A DNA stretch of 64,000 bases from Tretioscincus oriximinensis. Its lineage: Eukaryota > Chordata > Lepidosauria > Squamata > Gymnophthalmidae. The notes under the pieces are model-generated. The model was not told the origin of the DNA and searched no databases. It saw only the letters and a program-made list of their open reading frames with translations. A program made the translations under genes and the position numbers. The DNA is taken from contig JAJVDF010000169.1 in NCBI GenBank assembly GCA_022410635.1, forward strand, positions 786,545 through 850,544. The letters run 5' to 3'. Positions 36,391-48,389 of this stretch are shown one piece after another. Numbering within the stretch: the first letter of the stretch is position 1; the number at the start of each line of letters is the position of its first letter.

Positions 36391-37814
36391 TAAACAGAAA
36401 CTCCTCAAACTTTTAATTCCTAACATACAAACCTCATCTCCATCACTTTACACTACCTCCAAGACTAAGGCTGTAGGTATCCATTGAGAAAGCACTGTAA
36501 ACTGAGAGGGAATACTGTTAACCCACACTTATGTCTTTCATTCCACATTAGCTGCGCTTATTATTCCCATCTTTCACCTACTCTGAAGCAGTAGCAAAAA
36601 TGGTAGCTTTAGATGGATGGGAGGTGGTAGGATCAGTTCAGTCCTTTCCCCCATGTGGCAGATCTGCTATCTGTGGTCATGGTGCTCCCTTCCCATTTTT
36701 TTTCTTAACTACCAACTAAGACAACCCTAAAAAGTATTCCAGATGGAAGGAAAATAGGCAACCACTAACTGCCCTGTCTACCCCTTTTCAACTGTTTCTT
36801 TATCCCTACAGAAAACAAAATCAATGCCAATATTTTTTTCTTACCCCCACCCCCTGCAAACCTAATTTCCCTTGATTGTGATTGGCCCACAAGGTTCCAA
36901 AATCTGCTGTGTTTTCTGCTCTTTCACAGTTTTTAGGCTCAACACATCACACATGCTTTCCCTTCACTATTGATCGGTCACCTGATTGCCCATTTCTTTT
37001 GTGGGTCAATAGCAGAAACTACCCATTATGTCCTTGGACAAAATTCAATTTTATGTTACTAAAAAACAGCTGTGGTGAATACTGAAGTGTTTTGCATTTC
37101 CTTATTCTTATAATGAGAATATTCAATACACTTCAAGTTTATCTAGCTGTTCATCAACATGTTTCAGTTTTTGCATTTTGTTTTATCTATTAATCAAAAT
37201 GGAAACCCCATTTTCTGCAGACTTCCAATTAGTGATTGTCATTCTTTACCTCTATATACTGTGACAGATGAAGTAAAAGCAATCTACCTACCAAGAAAAG
37301 CTAAGAAGAACATAAAAAAACAAAACCTTTAATAACCAGTAAATTTAATACTAGCCATTTCTTCCTTCCAGGTGATAAAATAACCTTTTGGTTATTAGTG
37401 TATGTAGCAAAGCTTGTAGATAAGGAGCTTTTTATAAATATAAAACAGGTTACTAGCCTGCATAAGTGTCTAGTTTTATTAAATACTTATTTATCTCTAT
37501 AACTGAACCTTACATTTGAAAGCGTTAAGCTTTAAAACATTTCTGCATTTTATTTATCCAATATCATGGCCTTATTATTCATAACGGTTACAAAAATCTG
37601 CTACACAGTTATTACTGTATTCAAATTTAATTGAAGTTTTTCCTTAATTTATAGTTAACAGAAATGCATTTATTTTCTTATCCAAAGCCTGTAGCTACAT
37701 TTTCAGAGGAAGGAAAAATAAAAGTATATACATCTCGCATCAAAAAACAACTATGTAATGCTTCCTTCATCTAATCACATGGATGAATCAATGCTTGAAG
37801 TTGTTATTCTTCTT

Positions 37815-37985
37815 GTAAGAACATAAGCTCTTGCGTTCTTATGTTCAGTATGGCTTTCTATCTCACACAGTGATCCACCAATTGTATCACATAAAGAGAA
37901 AGCAAAACTTTCAACCACTCTTCATTTCCTGTAAAAGGCATTTAAAAGTCACTCCACCTGGAGGCAGTATGTGCGAATTTGTCTA
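37815..37985 (-). mobile_element. CR1/L3 LINE 3' fragment
   Basis: TTGTAAGAACATAAGCTCTT is followed by GGCTTTCTATCTCACACAGT and AAAAGGCATTTAAAAGTCAC. This parallels the 3' part of the CR1/L3 copy at 26460-26660, with many changes. The tail includes GTTCTTATGTTC. Confidence 0.65.
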
Positions 37986-38465
37986 ACCTATTTGTTAACC
38001 TATGACATGCTTGTCAAAGGTGACACACCAAGACATTCTGGGTGACACGCTGCTGTCTTGATTAAATTGAAATTTAAGAATCTTTTTTTAATTAAAAAAT
38101 GAAAAAAAAGTTTTTTTAAGCATATTAAACCCAATAAAAGAAACCGCCTGACAGATGAAGTTAATAGCTCTAGTTTGGGCTTGAGGTGTACAAAATACCA
38201 ACCTTCCATTGAAGATTTAGCCAATGAAATTCAAAAATAAAAAGTCACTAATGTAAAGAATTATTTGTTTTTACTTCCTTATACATACTGTTATATTAAA
38301 AATATAACTTATTTTTACTAGACCCGAGCTTCAAATATCACAAAATTATGGATATTTCTAGATGTGGCATAGCAGCCAATTAAGTTAGGGGTTTTTTTAA
38401 ATGAATTTTGATACCCTGAGCTCAAAAAATTTGCCATCACTGATCCAATCCTTACTTAAAGCTCC

Positions 38466-38560
38466 ATTTCAGAGAAATAGCCATGATAGTTCAAAAAGTT
38501 GAGTAAGGGGGCTTGTAGCACAAATAAGAAGAAAACAGGCAGCATGAGTCTTCATGGATA
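38466..38560 (-). mobile_element. fragment of the AGACTAACATGGCTA repeat
   Basis: TTCAGAGAAATAGCCATGAT then AAGGGGGCTTGTAGCACAAA and CAGGCAGCATGAGTCTTCAT is the reverse complement of the modules seen at 30995-31218. It is a short old copy. Confidence 0.6.
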
Positions 38561-38732
38561 CATCTGTGGATGCTAGGGGATGAATATCAAGAACAGACTT
38601 TTATAGGAAAGTGAATGTAGAAGATGACAAAGGACATACAAATGTGGTTGAGGTGATTAACTAGGTGAGAAACAGATACAGTGTAGAAGTTAAGTGGAGG
38701 GAAGAGCCTAGAGGAAAGAGATGCAACTAGGT

Positions 38733-39103
38733 AAAGAAGAAGAAGAAGAAGAAGAAGAAGAGGAAGGAGGAAGAGGAAGAGGAAGAGGAAGAGGAAGAAG
38801 AACTTGGTTCTTATACCCCGCTTTTCTCACCTTTCAAAGGGACTCAAAGCGGCTTACAAGGATATACTGTATTTTGCCCAAAGGCTCACATTCTATCTTC
38901 CCCACCAGACTCTGGTGGTTCCCATGTATCTACTTGCAGTCATTTGCAATTTCTTGCAATTCTTGCTTTCGAATAGCTGGGTTGGCTAGAGCTACAGGCT
39001 AGTGGAAAGTGCTCACCCCTCCCCACGTCCTACACAGGGTTTCGAAACCCGATCTCCCAGGNGAGAGACGGATTCCTAAGCAACTGAGCTATCCGTGCCT
39101 GCT
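38733..39103 (-). mobile_element. tRNA-derived SINE, near full length
   Basis: Read on the minus strand, the element starts GGCACGGATAGCTCAGTTG. This carries a pol III A box (TAGCTCAGTTG), followed after some 35 bases by the B box GGGTTTCGAAACCC (39037-39050). A family body follows, and it ends with AGCGGGGTATAAGAACC and a (CTT)n tail (38733-38800 on the + strand). Other copies lie at 2376-2684, 7655-7870, 41910-42188 and 43515-43710. The head looks like a tRNA, but the body and tail show it is a SINE and not a tRNA gene. One undetermined base lies inside. Confidence 0.88.
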
Positions 39104-39309
39104 AAAGTGCATCAATCAGATATATGCAAAAAAAGTGATGAGAAAATCAGTACAAGAGTGCCCTCAAAAGGCTGGGGAAACTGGTGTTATAATATGTATA
39201 GTGTGCCAGGAAACAATTGTCTCAATTAAGTCCCTTGTTGATGGACAGAAATTAGTGAATGTATTCTAGTTCTGCTGCTTATTTTCCAAAATCTCATTTG
39301 TAGTTTCTT

Positions 39310-39530
39310 TGCTCAAGCCCTTACTTAGAGCTGTTCAGGCTAATGGCTGTCACCACCTCTTCTGGAGGCAAATTCCATAGATTGAAAAAAGAATGTGTGG
39401 AAAAAATACTTCACCTTGTCCATCCATTTTAAAGAGTGCCTCCTGGTCCTGTTATGTGATAGGGATAATATTTACCTTGTTTACTCCATGCATGATTTTA
39501 TCTATTTCAGTTAGGTCTTAAACAGTTTCC
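39310..39530 (-). mobile_element. CR1/L3 LINE fragment
   Basis: GGCTGTCACCACCTCTTCTG, AAATTCCATAGATTG, GAGTGCCTCCTGGTCCTG and CATGCATGATTTTATCTATT follow the order of 26720-26940 in the long CR1/L3 copy, with clear divergence. It is an isolated remnant. Confidence 0.7.
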
Positions 39531-40544
39531 TGTTCATTTATTTATTAGCAGTTGTCACAAGAGTTATGATTTTTCCTGGATATTATAGATATTCTGATTC
39601 CATCCATAGAGCAGTGCTGGTTGCCAAGGAAAGTAAAATGGATACGATTTGGGGAAAAGAAAAACAAGTTAACCTTTTCAGAGCTCCCATGTTATTTTTA
39701 TACACAGACTCTCATTCTCTCACACCAACAAGGATGCACAGGGAGGTCAAGGAAACAATATAAATGCAAGGTCCTCTACCCAGAAACACTGAGAAAGACC
39801 AAAGAATGTTTAACTTATTGTTTGTAAGTCAAATCGACCGATCTACTACAGCAGCATTCACATTCAGCACTTTGGAAACTTAGCAGGAGTTTTTGCATGA
39901 ATGATAGCAGAGTTAATAACTTTTTCTGAATCAGAAAAGTATCAGATTTAAGGGAGAAGAGAAAGATTTGGGTCAATACTAGCTAATATGTTCTATTCAG
40001 CTAAGTTATTCTGTAATTCCTGGTGTTCCATTGATTTTGAGTTCACCACATTTGTATGTCTAAGTCCTATCTGTATTTTAGTCTTAAATCACTTCCTCTT
40101 TAAGATTCAGTTCTACAGTCCATAAGTCACTTTTAAAATATCTCCTTTTTCAATCAACAAACCTTAAAATCCTCTGCATGTTTGCTCTTACTGTTCCGGG
40201 TAGTAGTTCCCCATCACTGGAGCTTGATTCCCATAAAACTCGTGAATTTCAAGTTTACAAATATTAAATTATTGAATCCCATATTGAATTATTAATATAA
40301 AAGGCAATGATGGGAAATGTAAAAAAGGTTCAGCTTATTCTTGCTGTCTTAGAAGGAAGTTGTCAGACTATACAAAAACAACAGCATCAGAAATTACAAC
40401 CGATCAAAGTCAGCAGAACCACAGCTCTGAAGTTGAAGTGTGCTAGAGGTATCCATATTCTGGGTTTGAAGTACGGTACACAAAATTCCAGAGGGACAAG
40501 GAATATGAGGTTCTGTCTCTCACAAGCTTCACATTCTGTGGGCC

Positions 40545-40667
40545 TGGTCACACATGTGCTATTAAAACAAGCTTCAGTCCTGAACAAAAGGTTTTCTGAT
40601 TTTTTAGTCCAGTCCAAGTTGGGTTTTTTTTCCCTCTCATTTTCAGTCCAGAGTACATATGTGACCA
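40545..40667. mobile_element. palindromic MITE, CTTCAGTCCTGAAG family
   Basis: The ends TGGTCACACATGTGCT and AGTACATATGTGACCA are inverted repeats, which define the family termini best. Inside are CTTCAGTCCTGAAC and, in the other arm, TCATTTTCAGTCCAGA. Length 123 bp. No clear target duplication is visible, so the superfamily is open. Confidence 0.75.
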
Positions 40668-41029
40668 AACTCTACGATAGTGACAGAAAGGTGAAGGGAA
40701 AGGTGAGAGGAAGCTAAGAAGGATGACTAATTGCTCTTTGTTCTCCTCACTTACCCTCATAGCTTCCTCCACAGCTGGGAGAGGGTGGGACCAATCAAGG
40801 TTGCTTGTGATATTGCAAACCTGCATTTAAAGCATTTTTCCTGAGTTATGTTAAACCTAAAGGGGAAAGGGAGGGGAAAAGGTTACCTCATTCTATATCA
40901 TCTAACAAAAGCAACATTTTTGTGTCATTTGGAAATCATAGCCATTCGTGCTTAAGATTATGTGCATTTTTACAAACAGCATTTCTAAAACAGGAATAGT
41001 TATTGAATGAAGAACCAAAGTTGTTAATC

Positions 41030-41195
41030 AATATTAACATTGTTTAGCTTATCCCACAATCTAGAATTGTTTATCGAATCAAAAGCTGAGGTGAGATTTA
41101 TGAATGCCACATGTAATGTGTGGATGAAGAATTCATATATTTGGCAGCGGAATAATGCAGGACCAGACAATGGGCATTAGCAGTTTGACTCTTTC
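41030..41195 (-). pseudogene. reverse transcriptase fragment (R4/Dong-like LINE?)
   Basis: The minus strand can be translated as VAFINLTSAFDSINNSRLW followed by DKLNNVNID. This resembles the AFxDLxxAFDxVxRxxLW block of non-LTR reverse transcriptases that contains the first catalytic aspartate. No start or further RT blocks are seen. The R4/Dong assignment is only by likeness to the motif. Confidence 0.6.
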
Positions 41196-41555
41196 TAATA
41201 TCTGACTATATAGTATGAACACTATTATTTTATTCTATCTACTCTTCCAGCTTCTAACATAACATGTTGGGTATATGTTGATCAATGGTTAATTTTATCA
41301 AATGAACTTGCAATAGCAACAAAAGTTTGTACAGACTTTTGTTTTTGTTCATTTTATTTTTGAATCATAAATATGGACCATTTCTGCTCCTCTTACCCAC
41401 TATCCTTGATTGTGCTTCCAAATATACTGTAACTATTAGGATGGATCTCATGATACCGTCTCTAGGATGGAGGAAAGACAGTATTCCTGCCTTTTTCCAA
41501 GAAGTCGTGAACAGGTAAAGGTTTAGTTTTCTTCTGCTTGATAATCCCCAGGTAC

Positions 41556-41745
41556 AATTTATTTATTTTATTTATTTATTCACATTTAAACTTACACCCC
41601 ACCTTATACCCAAAGATGGCAACTGTATGGGACAAGAATGCAGGACTTGATGGCCTATGCTGCACTCAGCAAGGCTCTGCTAATGTTCTTGTGGGACCCC
41701 AGATCACAGATGCATGCTGTCTTGGTGGAGCATACTAGGAGGATG
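41556..41745 (+). mobile_element. (TTTA)n LINE end and CR1/L3 3' end, adjacent
   Basis: A TTTATTTATT-rich start, ACACCCCACCTTATACCCAA, then AATGCAGGACTTGATGGCCT and CAGCAAGGCTCTGCTAATGT, ending GTTCTTGTGGG. The first part is the reversed LINE end and the second is the plus-strand 3' end of the CR1/L3 family (compare 46430-46551). The two abut at about 41617. Confidence 0.6.
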
Positions 41746-41758
41746 AAGAACCTCCCTT

Positions 41759-42576
41759 AAATTGCATGAATAAGCAATTCATGCTATAATTGACACGATT
41801 ATAGGTGTAACAATTAATTGGACCATTGAAACCTGGGTATTTGGTCAACCACCAGATGCTATAAGATCCAACTGCGATAAATTTCTATGCATTACTTACA
41901 AGAGCTTTTGAAGAAGAAGAAGAACTCGGTTCTTATACCCCGCTTTTCTCACCTTTCAAGGGACTCAAAGCAGCTTACAAGGATATATTTTGCCCAAAGG
42001 CTCACATTCTATCTTCCCCACCAGGTTATGGTGGTTCCCATGTATCTACTTGCAGTCAGTTGCAATTTCTTGCAATTCATGCTTTCGAATAGCTGGGTTG
42101 GCTAGAGCTACAGGCAAGTGGAAGGTGCTCACCCCTCCCCACTTCCAACACAGGGCTTTGAAACCCGATTTCCCAGGCGAGAGACGAAGGATGGTTGGAA
42201 GGATGAGCAAAAGTGGACAGTTAGAAGATGGCAGCACTATGTAATAGAAATTATGAAATATGACTTGGTTAAGGAGAAACGTCTATATTACAATGGCAAC
42301 ATAACTTCTTTAACCCAAAGACAAAACTGGGACAAATTGATTAGGTATGTTGAAGTAAGAGGCGAGACTTCAATGTGGCAGAACATATGTAACAAAATGT
42401 TTCCACTTATGCAGAAATTAATTTAATAACCCTCCAGTATTTGTATATATGTATATAGAATAACTTTGATTTTGGGATGCTTTTTTTCTCACTGCTTCAC
42501 ATTTTTATTGATTCTTTTTTATGATATCTGTTAAAAACACAATAAAAATATATTTAAAAAATTGCATGAATAAGCA
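41759..42576 (+). mobile_element. composite L1-like retroposon insertion with 18-bp target duplication
   Basis: The direct repeat AAATTGCATGAATAAGCA stands at 41759-41776 and again, unchanged, at 42559-42576. Between them lie 131 bases of unknown sequence, a minus-strand SINE cut off at its tRNA head (41910-42188) and a plus-strand LINE-like C-terminus (RRWQHYVIEIMKYDLVKEK, then QNWDKLIRYVEVRGE). A 3' tail with CACAATAAAAATATATTTAA completes it. The left junction TT/AAAT resembles an L1 endonuclease site. So the whole block appears to have entered in one event. Confidence 0.75.
41910..42188 (-). mobile_element. (GAA)-type SINE lacking its tRNA head
   Basis: (GAA)n, ACCCCGCTTTTCTCACC, the common body and GGGCTTTGAAACCCGATTTC are present. 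The sequence leaves the family at GAGAGACGAAGG, where the A box should follow. It lies inside the composite insertion. Confidence 0.85.
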
Positions 42577-42684
42577 GAAAGGAATATCTCCTTTTTCTTC
42601 ATAACTGACGTACAGAAACTGTTTTCATAAATTTGCAGAAATGATCCCTTTCTGCATGCATTTCCCCCCATTTTAGTTGCTGTT

Positions 42685-42810
42685 CCAGCACATGTTTTTT
42701 ATCCTTCTTCATTCCTGAAGAACTGGACTAAACCAAGGGGGGGAAAAATTCTCCCTTGTTTAATTCAGTTCTTTAGGACTGAAGATGGATTAAAAGTATG
42801 TGTTTTACTG
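42685..42810. mobile_element. palindromic MITE, CTTCAGTCCTGAAG family
   Basis: The arm TCTTCATTCCTGAAGAACTG continues as GACTAAACCAAG. The opposite arm is TTCAGTTCTTTAGGACTGAA followed by GATGGATTAAAAGTATGTG. The outer ends are worn. Confidence 0.75.
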
Positions 42811-43514
42811 TTTCAAAGTAAGAAACAAAAACTGGCCAGGAGGGCAAATTTAGGAAAGGTTTCTTTTGTGGATTAATAATCTGTCCACTGCAGTTTTGCA
42901 TTTTGGCTAAAACATATCTTGTAAATGTGGAAACTCTGGATGTTTCTCTGTGCTATGATATCATTTGTAAGATCACTGCAGAGCAAAACGTAGGTGATTA
43001 TTCAATTCATAAGTAATATATAAAACCACTGTGACCTTTGTAAAAAAAGGTTTTTCTATGAACAGTGCAGATTATTCTGGAATAATTGGTCCCATTTTCT
43101 CTTGCCAGCTGTTTCCATCATTCAAAAGCCTCCCTTTAGAGAAGATTAAAAAAAAAACATAAATAATAGAAAAGTTAGATGGGCAGAATTCTTTTTGGAA
43201 GCCACTGCTGCATATTTCTTGCTAGTTAACATGGCCTGGTTGTAAAGTGTTTTTTTAACAGATATGAGGAGATGTCCATGCAAAGCAAAGGTACAAAATC
43301 CAGGCCCATGTAATCTAAAACAACATTTTAAAATGAGGTTATTTCAAATAATAATAAAAGGGGGAAACTGTTTCTTGTACTGTACATATGAAAAAGTATA
43401 CATTTCTTTGACAAACGTGTTCTGATAGGATAGAAGACACAATAACAAGACAGTCTTAGGCTGCATATATTGCTAAAGAGAACATTATAGCAAAATTTAA
43501 TACTTCACTAGGCA

Positions 43515-43710
43515 TTGGGTAGAAGTAGAAAAAGAACGACTGGGTTTTTATACCCCGCTTTTCTCACCCAAAGGAACTCAAAGCAGCTTACAAGGGTATT
43601 TTCTGCCCAAAGGCTTACATTCTGTCTTCCCTATCAGACTGTGGTGATTCCCATTTATCTAGTTGCAATCAGTGCAATTTCTTGCAGTTCTTGCTTTCAA
43701 ATAGCTCATG
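43515..43710 (-). mobile_element. (GAA)-type SINE, truncated
   Basis: TTTTTATACCCCGCTTTTCT, AACTCAAAGCAGCTTACAAG and CTTGCTTTCAAATAGCT follow the family order. The copy stops before the tRNA-like head. Confidence 0.8.
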
Positions 43711-44412
43711 GATGGATCTAGGAGGCCCAAAATGACAACCTAGCTTAGTACATGACTGGACCATTTTTAAAAGGTCAAACAGTTATCCAGCAGTTGCTAA
43801 CCAGGACCACAGAAACAAGCAAACACAGTTCATGACTGAATGCCCCAGTCTATGGCAACCCATGTTGACAGTGCACCAGATTGCTCTGTTTCTGGACCAT
43901 CTAATGTAGCATAATTCAATCTTACTGAAGCAGTGCAGAAAAAAATTGCATGGAAACACTCCTATAAGCCATAAGTGGAGATGTTGCAGAAACAGTACAA
44001 AGGAGGAAACTCCAAAGGAGTTTTCTTGCAAGACTCAACAAAAGGTATGATCTTAAATGTAAAAAATACAGCACAGAAAATTAAAAGAAATAAATGTTTT
44101 TATGGCCAGTATTAAACAGGTAGGCTTTTACAACTTAGCACTACTTCTAGTGGTAACCACATAGTTACCAAATGCTCAGCCAACATACATATTTCTTTCA
44201 CAAAAGGAAAAAATAGAAAAGTGTCATATAAAGATTAGAAAAAAAATTAATTTTTAAATTTCAATTTTGCAATTTTTTGAAAAGTTCCTAAGGTTGATGT
44301 TTATCTTTTATATGTTCAGTTGAATGGTACTGAGGTGCTGGTCGATGACAGTAATAAAATTATTCATTCAATCATTCATATGTAGTTGTGATTTTGGTTT
44401 AAATCTTCTGTT

Positions 44413-44642
44413 TAGAGGAAGAAAAGAGTCGCTTTTTATACTCAGCTTTTCTCAATCCAAAGGGACTCAAAGCAGCTTACATAATCTGTTCTTCTCTTCA
44501 CAACAGATACCTTGTGAAGTAGGGAGGGTTGACAAAGCTCCGAGGAACTGTGACGATCCCAACATTGTCCATCTGGCTTTTTTTGAAGGAGTGCAGGTTC
44601 CAGATAAGAGTTTGACATTCTAACCACTATACCAAACTGGCT
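44413..44642 (-). mobile_element. tRNA-derived SINE, second family
   Basis: The minus strand begins AGCCAGTTTGGTATAGTGGT, with the A-box-like TATAGTGGTTAGAATG, and continues with CAAACTCTTATCTGGAACC as a B-box-like block. At the other end the + strand shows TTTTTATACTCAGCTTTTCT and AAAGGGACTCAAAGCAGCTT, the shared tail. Thus two SINE families with different tRNA heads use similar tails. Related pieces lie at 1396-1590 and 34955-35063. Confidence 0.8.
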
Positions 44643-45463
44643 ATAGTAATTGAGCCTGCAAATGCAGGCATGGTTACCTTGATGGGCAGCGGGAAGCTCC
44701 AGCAGCTGGAGCTGGGCAACATGGGCTCGTTGGTGACCTCCAGCAGCTGGGGCTGTGGTGGTTTGGAGTGACTGGTGGCATCCTACAGCCATGCTAAGGA
44801 GGGAGGATTTTGTGCTGATTGGCCAATGGCCAGTTCAAAGCAGACAGCGGAGACCTTCAGCCACATCAACAAAGGTGGATTTGGCCACTATCACCCAGTC
44901 ATGTGCATTCCAGATGAGAGACACTGAAGGTGTTCATTCATCTGGCTTAGAAACCAACTGTCTGGATGCCATTTATTAATATAGATATCAAAACGATTGA
45001 GGATATTTTCAAGTCAGCAAAGAGAAGAAATATTGTCATTCTAAAAACCTCAGAGGCTAGCATAAAATGTAACAGTGAAATTTGGCCAATCTCTCAGTAT
45101 ATTTCACTAGTTGCCAATGTAGATTAGGAATATCTCTGTTAATTATCTAAGTGCGAATATTCCTTTCTGGTTCTGCTTAAAAAGAATGCTTTTGTTATCA
45201 CAATAGAAATTTGTATAGGAATGGATCCAGTTCCAGAACTGAACTATTCGTGTGTTTACTTAGGCATTTAACAATCTTATAATATTTTTCTTTCCCTGGG
45301 TTTTGTTGTTTTTGTTTTCCATATTTTAAATTGTTCTCTTAAAAAGGAAATTTCATTTATATACTCTTTTCTTGAGCATATTCAATATTGTGAAGGATGA
45401 GATATAAATTCTTAAATAACTTGATTGGTACTTTTATATTGATTCTGTGGAGAATCTAGACCG

Positions 45464-46551
45464 GGGTAAATAGTGAAGTAGCCAAGTTTGCTGACGACAC
45501 TAAACTGTTCGGGGTAGTGAAAACTGAAAGTGATTGTTAGGAGCTCCAGAGTGATCTATTGAAATTGGTGAGTGGGCAACAATGTGGCAAATGTACTTCA
45601 ACTTAAGCAAGTGCAAAGTCATGCACATTGAGGCAAAGAACCCCAATTAATCCTACCAACAGATAGGAACCAAGCTTTCTGTGACAGGGCAGGAAGAGGA
45701 TCTTGAAGTGTTGGTGGATAGGTGTCAACTCGGTGTGCAGCAGCAGCAAAAAAAGCAAAAATAGATGTTAGGGATAATTAGGAAAGGAATCAAAAACAAG
45801 TCAGCAAGTGTTGTTTTGCTCTTTATAAATCTGTGGTGAGGCCACAGTTGGAATACTGTGTACAATTCTGGTCACCACATCTCAAAAAGGATATTGTGGA
45901 ACTAAAGCAGGTGCAGAAAAGGACAACAAGAATGATCAAGGGACTGGAGTACCTCTCACATGAAATTCACCTGCAACATCTGGGCCTTCAGCCTTGGAAG
46001 ATGGTGTTTGAGAGGAGACCTGATTGAAGTGTATGCATGAGATGGATAAGGTGAATAGAGAAAAAACTATTTTCTCTATCACACAACACTAGCACAGGGG
46101 GTAGTGTGCTTTGAAACTAATAGGCAGAAGAGTGAGGACAGTAAAAAAAAAGTATTTTTTCACTCAGAGGGTCGTCGGCCTATGAATTGTACTTCTAGAA
46201 GAGGTGGTAGTAGGTATAAGCCTGTATAACTTGAAGAAAGGATTATACAAGTTTGTGGAAGCCCAGAGTGTAAACAGCTACTAGGATGAATGTCTTGATG
46301 CTGCTTCTGAGATGGAGCAACAGGCAATATTCCTGAAATGCCATTTGCAGGGCGTTAAAGAACAGTTTTGCCTTCTTCTGTTCCAGACACCCCAGGTGCA
46401 ATTGGTGGGCCAGTGTGTGAGACAGAATGCTGGACTAGATGGGCTGTGGCCCTTATTCAGCAGGACTTCTCTTAAGTTAAAAGAACAAAAAGATTTCAGA
46501 AAGAAGGAAAAACAAGTAAATATATGAACAAGTAAATGTTCTTATGTTCTA
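45464..46551 (+). pseudogene. CR1/L3-like LINE, 3' 1.1 kb, plus strand
   Basis: The plus strand starts at GCCAAGTTTGCTGACGACAC, the FADD catalytic block of the reverse transcriptase (AKFADDTKLFG). It continues through YCVQFWSPHLKKDIVELKQV and ends with CCAGTGTGTGAGACAGAATG, then TGTTCTTATGTTCT. Stops and frame changes break it. It lies in the opposite orientation to the copies at 6082 and 26460. Confidence 0.9.
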
Positions 46552-47084
46552 GACAAATATGTCATGTTCTACTGTCATATCATTAAGCAAACTGTTAACT
46601 AAAATGGGAAATAAAAATTAAGTAAAAAAAGAATGAAGTATACCAGGTGCGGGGAAGCTAAGACCTTGGGGCTTAATGTGTCCCATGAAACAGTTTGATC
46701 CAGCCTATGGCAAGCTCCCCAAAGCACCATTTGCTCTGGCACCAACATGCTTCATGGGGAACCATTAGGCTTTCCTAATTAAATAATGGTTCCTCACTTT
46801 GTTAAACATGAATTAAAATACAAAAAGAGGATGAAGGGATGCACAAGAGGGAAGGGGGTTGCAAGGAGGTAGGGAATATATAAAAGCCTATGATTTTATG
46901 GGCCTGGGTATTGGAGGTGGCATGGTCAGAGAATGAGGATGTGGCTGGAGGGGGGGGGGGCAGGACAGGAGGGCAGAGGGAACGGGTTATAGCCTTTGAG
47001 TAGTGTCATAAATATCTAAATGGCTTTTCACAGAACAAGGTTCCCCTCCCCTGAAGTTACTAAATCCATGATTACTGTGGTGTC

Positions 47085-47205
47085 CCAAACTTTGCTTTCA
47101 TCCAATCATCAGTCCTGAGGAACTGAACTGAGGAATCCTGCTTTTTTCCTGCTTTAGTCCATTTTTCAGGACTTGAAAATAGATTAAAGGTTTGTGTCAG
47201 AACAG
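47085..47205. mobile_element. palindromic MITE, CTTCAGTCCTGAAG family
   Basis: ATCATCAGTCCTGAGGAACT, then GCTTTAGTCCATTTTTCAGG and ACTTGAAAATAGATTAAAGG give the two arms around a C/T-rich spacer. Ends are unclear. Confidence 0.65.
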
Positions 47206-48127
47206 TACCTATGGTTCAGTTCATATGAACAAATGTGAAGCCAGTTCTAATGATGGTTTCAGAAATATTTTACATAAGGAAAATAGCTGTGGACTTATCT
47301 TTTAGAGCAGAGTAAGAGTAAGGTAAAAAAAAAAGAAGCTGAAGCTAGATACAAGATAGTGTGGGCAGAGATATGTCTAGAAATGTTGGTTCCAGTTCCC
47401 CATGACATTCACATTAATTGTGGCCAGCCAATTAAACCTATTCGAATTTTTATTTTCCAGAAAGAAAAAGATCAGGTTCACCCTTTGCATCAAGGCAAAT
47501 TCACAAGCTTAATTTTACAGCTGCATTGTTTTTGTTCAGACAGATTAAGCATGTGTGGACACAGAAATATTGACTGACTGATTTAGTCACAATGAAAGAA
47601 ATTGGTAAAAAAAAAAAAACAGCTGAAAACCCATGGGAACATTCTATGGCTTTTCTGATTACCTATAACAGGAAGAATAAATTATTCAATGCTTGGTGTG
47701 TTTTTTCCCTATGCACTAAAAATATTTAAACTGAAATGGCATTCCTTCCTACTTTCTGTTGAATTTTCAATTGATTACATAACTTTAAAAAATAATTAAT
47801 ATTGAAACACGAGAATTGTAGCTTTTAAGAGTAATACACAGAATGCAATGTACATATGAAAAAGAAAGTAAGATAGGTAAAATAGGCTGCATTGTTTTAT
47901 AACTCTATAATGCCAGAATGATTGGAGGTGATGATTACTATATTGTAATACATTTCAAAGAAATAGCAGTGTTAGTCTCAGCAATAAAGCAACGTGAGTT
48001 TTTGTAACCAGGGTCTGGAGGAAAAAGAACTGATTTGTTCACCCCTTTTCTGCATATATTTGATTGATACACTTTACCTAGCTGCATATCTTTCCGCTAG
48101 GCCCTTCCCTTCACATTAAACTTCTAC

Positions 48128-48222
48128 ACTGTGCAATTGGTAGGCCTCTGTGTGAGATAGAATGCTGGACTAGATGGGCTCTGGCCTGATTTAGCAGGGC
48201 TCTTCGTATGTTCTTATAATCA
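48128..48222 (+). mobile_element. CR1/L3 3' end fragment
   Basis: GTGCAATTGGTAGGCCTCTG, AATGCTGGACTAGATGGGCT and CAGGGCTCTTCGTATGTTCT are the last bases of the CR1/L3 family as at 46400-46551. Confidence 0.85.
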
Positions 48223-48389
48223 AAGTACCTTACCAGCTGCTTGAGACTATGGTCCTCTTTTTGCTTGGGGCCTTCCATTGTCTATACTAGCATGCTCCTA
48301 ATTAATTGGTCTGTAATTATACTAACAACAAAGGTTCTTTTTAAAATATTTTCATTTCTTCACTATTTAATTTGCTATGTATAATGTGC

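Noticed and set aside
39037..39103. A tRNA gene on the minus strand
   Set aside because: A and B boxes are good, but the sequence continues into a SINE body with a (CTT)n tail, and other copies exist in the window.
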